From: Nocardia flavorosea NBRC 108225
GTDB lineage: Bacteria; Actinomycetota; Actinomycetes; Mycobacteriales; Mycobacteriaceae
Direction of reading: 5' to 3'
Assembly: GCF_001613385.1 (NCBI RefSeq)
Contig: NZ_BDCG01000013.1
Location: 124,001 to 188,000 of the forward strand
Length of the DNA: 64,000 bases
The position numbers and the translations under genes are program-made. Positions 62,301 through 64,000 of this stretch are shown one piece after another. Position 1 is the first letter of the stretch. Every line of letters starts with the position of its first letter. Under the pieces are notes generated by a model. The model had not been told where the DNA came from. It saw nothing but the letters and a program-made list of their open reading frames with translations, and made no database searches.

Positions 62301-64000
62301 CGTCTCCGGGCCGATCCGCTGAGAAATCAGCCAGCGGGCCAGGCGATCGGCACGTTCGTCGAACTCACGGTAGGAAATGGTGATTCCCTCGGCGGTGAGC
62401 GCCGGGGAGGCCGGATCTATCTCCGCGTTCGATGTCCAATCGGCCAGCGTTGCACCGTGACTGTCCGGATGCCGGGTTCGGTCGAGTATCGCGCCGACGG
62501 TGGCCGCCGGATCGCCGGCCAGCGCGGTGAGCACGGCACCCAGCCGCGCCGCCATCCGCTGCCCGTTCGCCTCCTCGATCGCGCCCGGCGCGTAGTGCAG
62601 CATGAGCCGGAACCGGTCGCCGGGCAGTGCCGTCACCGTCACCGGGTAGTGGGTGAGGCTGTGCACGGCGACGTCGGCAACGCCGACCTCGTGCGTTTCC
62701 TTCGGCCCCACACCGGTTTTCGGGAAGTTCTCGTAGACGACGAGCGTATCGAAGAGCCGCCCGACCCCCGCCGCGCGTTCTACGGTCGCCAGGCCCAGAT
62801 AGCCCTGGTTCTGCAGTTCCAGTGTGGTCCGCTGGAATGCGGCGAACTGCTCGGCGACCGGCCGCCCGGTATCGAGGGTCATCCGCACCGGAACCGTATT
62901 GCTGAACAGGCCGACCATGCCGCCCACACCGGGCAGATCGGCGGGCCGGCCCGACACCACCGCTCCGAACACCACATCGGTCCGGCCGAGCTGATCGGCC
63001 AGCACCATCGACCAGGCGCCCTGCAGCAGGGTGTTCATCGTGAGCCCGTGTGCCCGGCCGAAGGATTCGAGCGCGACCGCGGTCTCCTCGCCCAGCGGCA
63101 CCTGCAACCCGACCGCGGCCGAACGCGGTCCGGGTGCGCCGATCAGGCTCGGCGCCTCCAGCCCCGCCAGGTATTCGCCCCAGCGTCGGGTTTCCGCGGC
63201 CGTATCGCGGGCGGCGAGCCACGCCAGATAAGTGCCGTAGTAGCCGGGTTCGGGCAGATTTTCACCGTGATAGCGGGCGAGTATCTCGCGCAGCACGATC
63301 GGGATCGACCAGCCGTCGGCCAGTAGGTGGTGGGCGGTGAGCACCAGCCGGTGCACGGTATCGGAGAGCCGGATCAGCAGGGCGCGCAGCAACGGCGGAT
63401 CGCCGATATCGAAGAGTTCCGCGCCCGCCGTCTGCTCCAGCGCCGGCGCGCGGTCCGCGGCGTCCGGCCGGTCGCGCAGATCCTCGACCCGCCACGCGAT
63501 CTGCGGGCTGCGTGGAATCACCTGGACCGGCCGATCGACCCGGTCGTAATGGAATGCGGCACCCAGGTTCGGGTGCCGGTGCAGTACTTCGGTGAACGCG
63601 GCGCCCAGCCGGTCGGGGTCCACGGGGCCGGACAGCTCGAACCGTGCCGTCAGGGTGTAGACGTCGGCGGCACCGTCACGCAGCGCATGGAACAGCAACC
63701 CTTCCTGCAGCGGTGACAGCGGTAGCACATCGGCGACCGCTCCGTGCACGGCGGCGAGTTCCGCAAGATCCTGCGGCGGTAGCGCGATCGTGACGGTTTC
63801 CGCGCGTGGCGCCGCCGGACGGTTGTCCACCGACACCGTCGCGGGTTCGGCCGCGGCCGCCAGATCGGCGAGACCGCGGCGGGTCAGCAGATCCTGCGGT
63901 GCCAGGACGAAACCGCGCTCGCGCAGTTTCGCGCAGACACCGATCGCGGTGATGCTGTCACCGCCGGCGCCGAAGAAATCGTCGTCGATATCGACGGTAT
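59325..64000 (-). CDS. Non-ribosomal peptide synthetase, terminal module C-A-T-TE (5' end outside window)
   Basis: At least 1557 codons, open to the window edge. Order: end of a carrier domain (DDDFFGAGGDSITAIGV, 63900-64000); condensation domain (LPLSPLQEGLLFHALRD, HHLLADGWS near 63320); adenylation domain (LFTSGSTGVPKGVSVSH near 62000, YRTGDLVRWG); Ala/Ser-rich linker (60440-60960) with repeats; carrier domain (DDDFFAAGGHSLTAV near 60360); thioesterase (GYSLGGNIVHAMA near 59790). Condensation motif HHxxxDGWS with the GGDSI carrier suggests a D-residue or ester donor. Read by alignment to GrsA, pocket residues are about D-A-L-Q-F-G-L-V-C, not a code I recognise. Confidence 0.93.
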   Translation of the reverse strand, partial: TVDIDDDFFGAGGDSITAIGVCAKLRERGFVLAPQDLLTRRGLADLAAAAEPATVSVDNRPAAPRAETVTIALPPQDLAELAAVHGAVADVLPLSPLQEGLLFHALRDGAADVYTLTARFELSGPVDPDRLGAAFTEVLHRHPNLGAAFHYDRVDRPVQVIPRSPQIAWRVEDLRDRPDAADRAPALEQTAGAELFDIGDPPLLRALLIRLSDTVHRLVLTAHHLLADGWSIPIVLREILARYHGENLPEPGYYGTYLAWLAARDTAAETRRWGEYLAGLEAPSLIGAPGPRSAAVGLQVPLGEETAVALESFGRAHGLTMNTLLQGAWSMVLADQLGRTDVVFGAVVSGRPADLPGVGGMVGLFSNTVPVRMTLDTGRPVAEQFAAFQRTTLELQNQGYLGLATVERAAGVGRLFDTLVVYENFPKTGVGPKETHEVGVADVAVHSLTHYPVTVTALPGDRFRLMLHYAPGAIEEANGQRMAARLGAVLTALAGDPAATVGAILDRTRHPDSHGATLADWTSNAEIDPASPALTAEGITISYREFDERADRLARWLISQRIGPETVVVVAMRRCGEAVIAAHAISRAGGVYLPVDPGQPAERLDTILETAAPALVLTTRTDDFATGRASVIATDTLDLTGFAADTLTDADRLAPLRPDNAAYLLFTSGSTGVPKGVSVSHAAIVNTFAWLQEQHRFGPGDTMLYRTPATFDASLLEIYLPLLVGARIVVARPNGHRDPYYQAELMADEQVTAVQMTSSMLTTMAEESDLTGCSALRCVFTGGEPLPPATAQRFREVTGTEVNNLYGPTEAAVCITYHVTDDTDLDTVPIGRPPGGAGVRVLDEKLRPVPFGTVGELYLTGVQLARGYLHEPARTAHTFVADPAGRGELMYRTGDLVRWGAEGELDYIGRTDSQVKLRGQRIELGDIESAVLRRPEIAQAAVILREDIPGDQRLVAYLRARSGATVDTEELRVALRSVLPSYMIPAAFVELDEIPMTVSDKLDRKALPVPEYPVDVAAAGPAASSAAASGAVLVPPAAASGGQGVGPAAASGVPGSASAAASGAVLVPPASTSGVQGSAPAVASDAPVAASVASGVPVVPPTAAPGAPVAAQAADPGMQTAGSDVSAAALGALAMTSNASTVAQGGPAASNGSAVAPEAQTAASGVQTAVPGALTAIPGGPAGGSGVVGAVTAAMAAVLGIAAIGPDDDFFAAGGHSLTAVRLVGRLRRAGYGVVVDDVFEAPTVRALTARIEGVAAVGADAPAGRDSVVPDAAAPNPAAPNPAATETTAPETLSPETAVAQTVSPAPVSEEIAMLGRRLDHVLRLRDRGAAEPLFCVHPVGGTAWQFAPLARRLRADRPLIGLQLPALRGVDSGAATIDELAAHYLGTVREIQPEGPYHLLGYSLGGNIVHAMAAALTASGAEVAFVGLVDSHPLADLAAQATEVLADPARLDRLLPELPEDAPDLAALVRGAAGELLRMVTKSEAPRYSGPMALYAADPGEEQDAPRVTAQLAGWRAAGARIIPRRLPYTHFGIVADDGWAEVAALLDTDPALRT
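60799..60923 (-). repeat. 33-codon repeat in the NRPS linker
   Basis: Two copies of a 26-base identical string (60799-60824 and 60898-60923) 99 bases apart, that is, exactly 33 codons; the protein shows SAAASGAVLVPP twice. The neighbouring linker is made of similar degenerate Ala/Ser/Gly/Pro units. Confidence 0.75.

Noticed and set aside
61791..63326. Long plus-strand frame opposite the NRPS (511 codons)
   Set aside because: Shadow; the NRPS strand carries all condensation and adenylation motifs.

Overview
The window is high-GC actinobacterial chromosome. Several things point to the mycolic-acid bacteria, most likely Nocardia or a close relative. There is a complete mycolate-type FAS-II locus (fabD-acpM-kasA-accD6) with its regulator mabR and aceE. 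The local gene order cobC-ptpA-SURF1-cobD and aceE-lipoprotein-DUF3052-ahpE matches Mycobacterium tuberculosis but is rearranged in orientation. IdeR-, LexA- and KstR-type operators are also present. The genus is inferred, not proven by the sequence.

Layout. 1-3.4 kb: cobalamin and housekeeping genes (cobC partial, ptpA, SURF1, cobD) with a decayed LuxR helix-turn-helix fragment. 3.6-8.5 kb: accessory genes, namely an ECF41 sigma factor with its own recognisable promoter, a gamma-carbonic anhydrase, a 61-residue protein behind a structured leader, a TetR regulator and an orphan N6-adenine DNA methyltransferase. 8.9-17.4 kb: the FAS-II/pyruvate dehydrogenase block on the minus strand, with a perfect inverted repeat (probable MabR operator) in front of fabD and strong hairpin terminators; kasB is absent. 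17.6-19.4 kb: lipoprotein, DUF3052 protein, peroxiredoxin ahpE and tRNA-Val(UAC), followed by a broken IS3-family element. 20-30.8 kb: a mixed region with an oxidoreductase, gene debris, a GGDEF protein, a TetR/MFS efflux pair, a DUF3145 protein, a serine hydrolase, an alcohol dehydrogenase under a KstR-type operator, and a phosphotransferase.

30.9-45.9 kb: pabB, two hypothetical genes, a five-part TerD-DUF2510-zinc ribbon-PH-like-HNH fusion, a SnoaL-like protein, a membrane Ser/Thr kinase, a DUF1254 lipoprotein, a divergent pair of nearly identical two-helix membrane proteins, a small gene behind an SOS box, a BCCT transporter, an epimerase, a MarR regulator and a thioesterase with a second KstR-type operator. 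46.3-51.2 kb: a putative guanidine/urea operon (SSS symporter, two DUF1989 proteins, and a carboxyltransferase that is frameshifted and lacks biotin carboxylase and biotin carrier parts). 51.3-64 kb: a catecholate siderophore cluster with 2,3-dihydroxybenzoate synthesis (dhbB, dhbC, dhbA), activation (dhbE) and a stand-alone aryl carrier protein. It also carries a siderophore-interacting reductase, an exporter, a ferric-siderophore binding lipoprotein and the last module of an NRPS that runs off the window edge.

How the genes work together. The 2,3-dihydroxybenzoate genes make the aryl cap, DhbE loads it on the carrier protein, and the NRPS assembles and releases the siderophore. The MFS protein exports it, the FepB-like protein recaptures the iron complex, and the SIP reductase frees the iron. 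An IdeR box between the divergent dhbA and dhbE genes provides iron control. The least explained items are the TerD-HNH fusion, the inverted pair of small membrane proteins and the SOS-box gene, all within 8 kb of each other.
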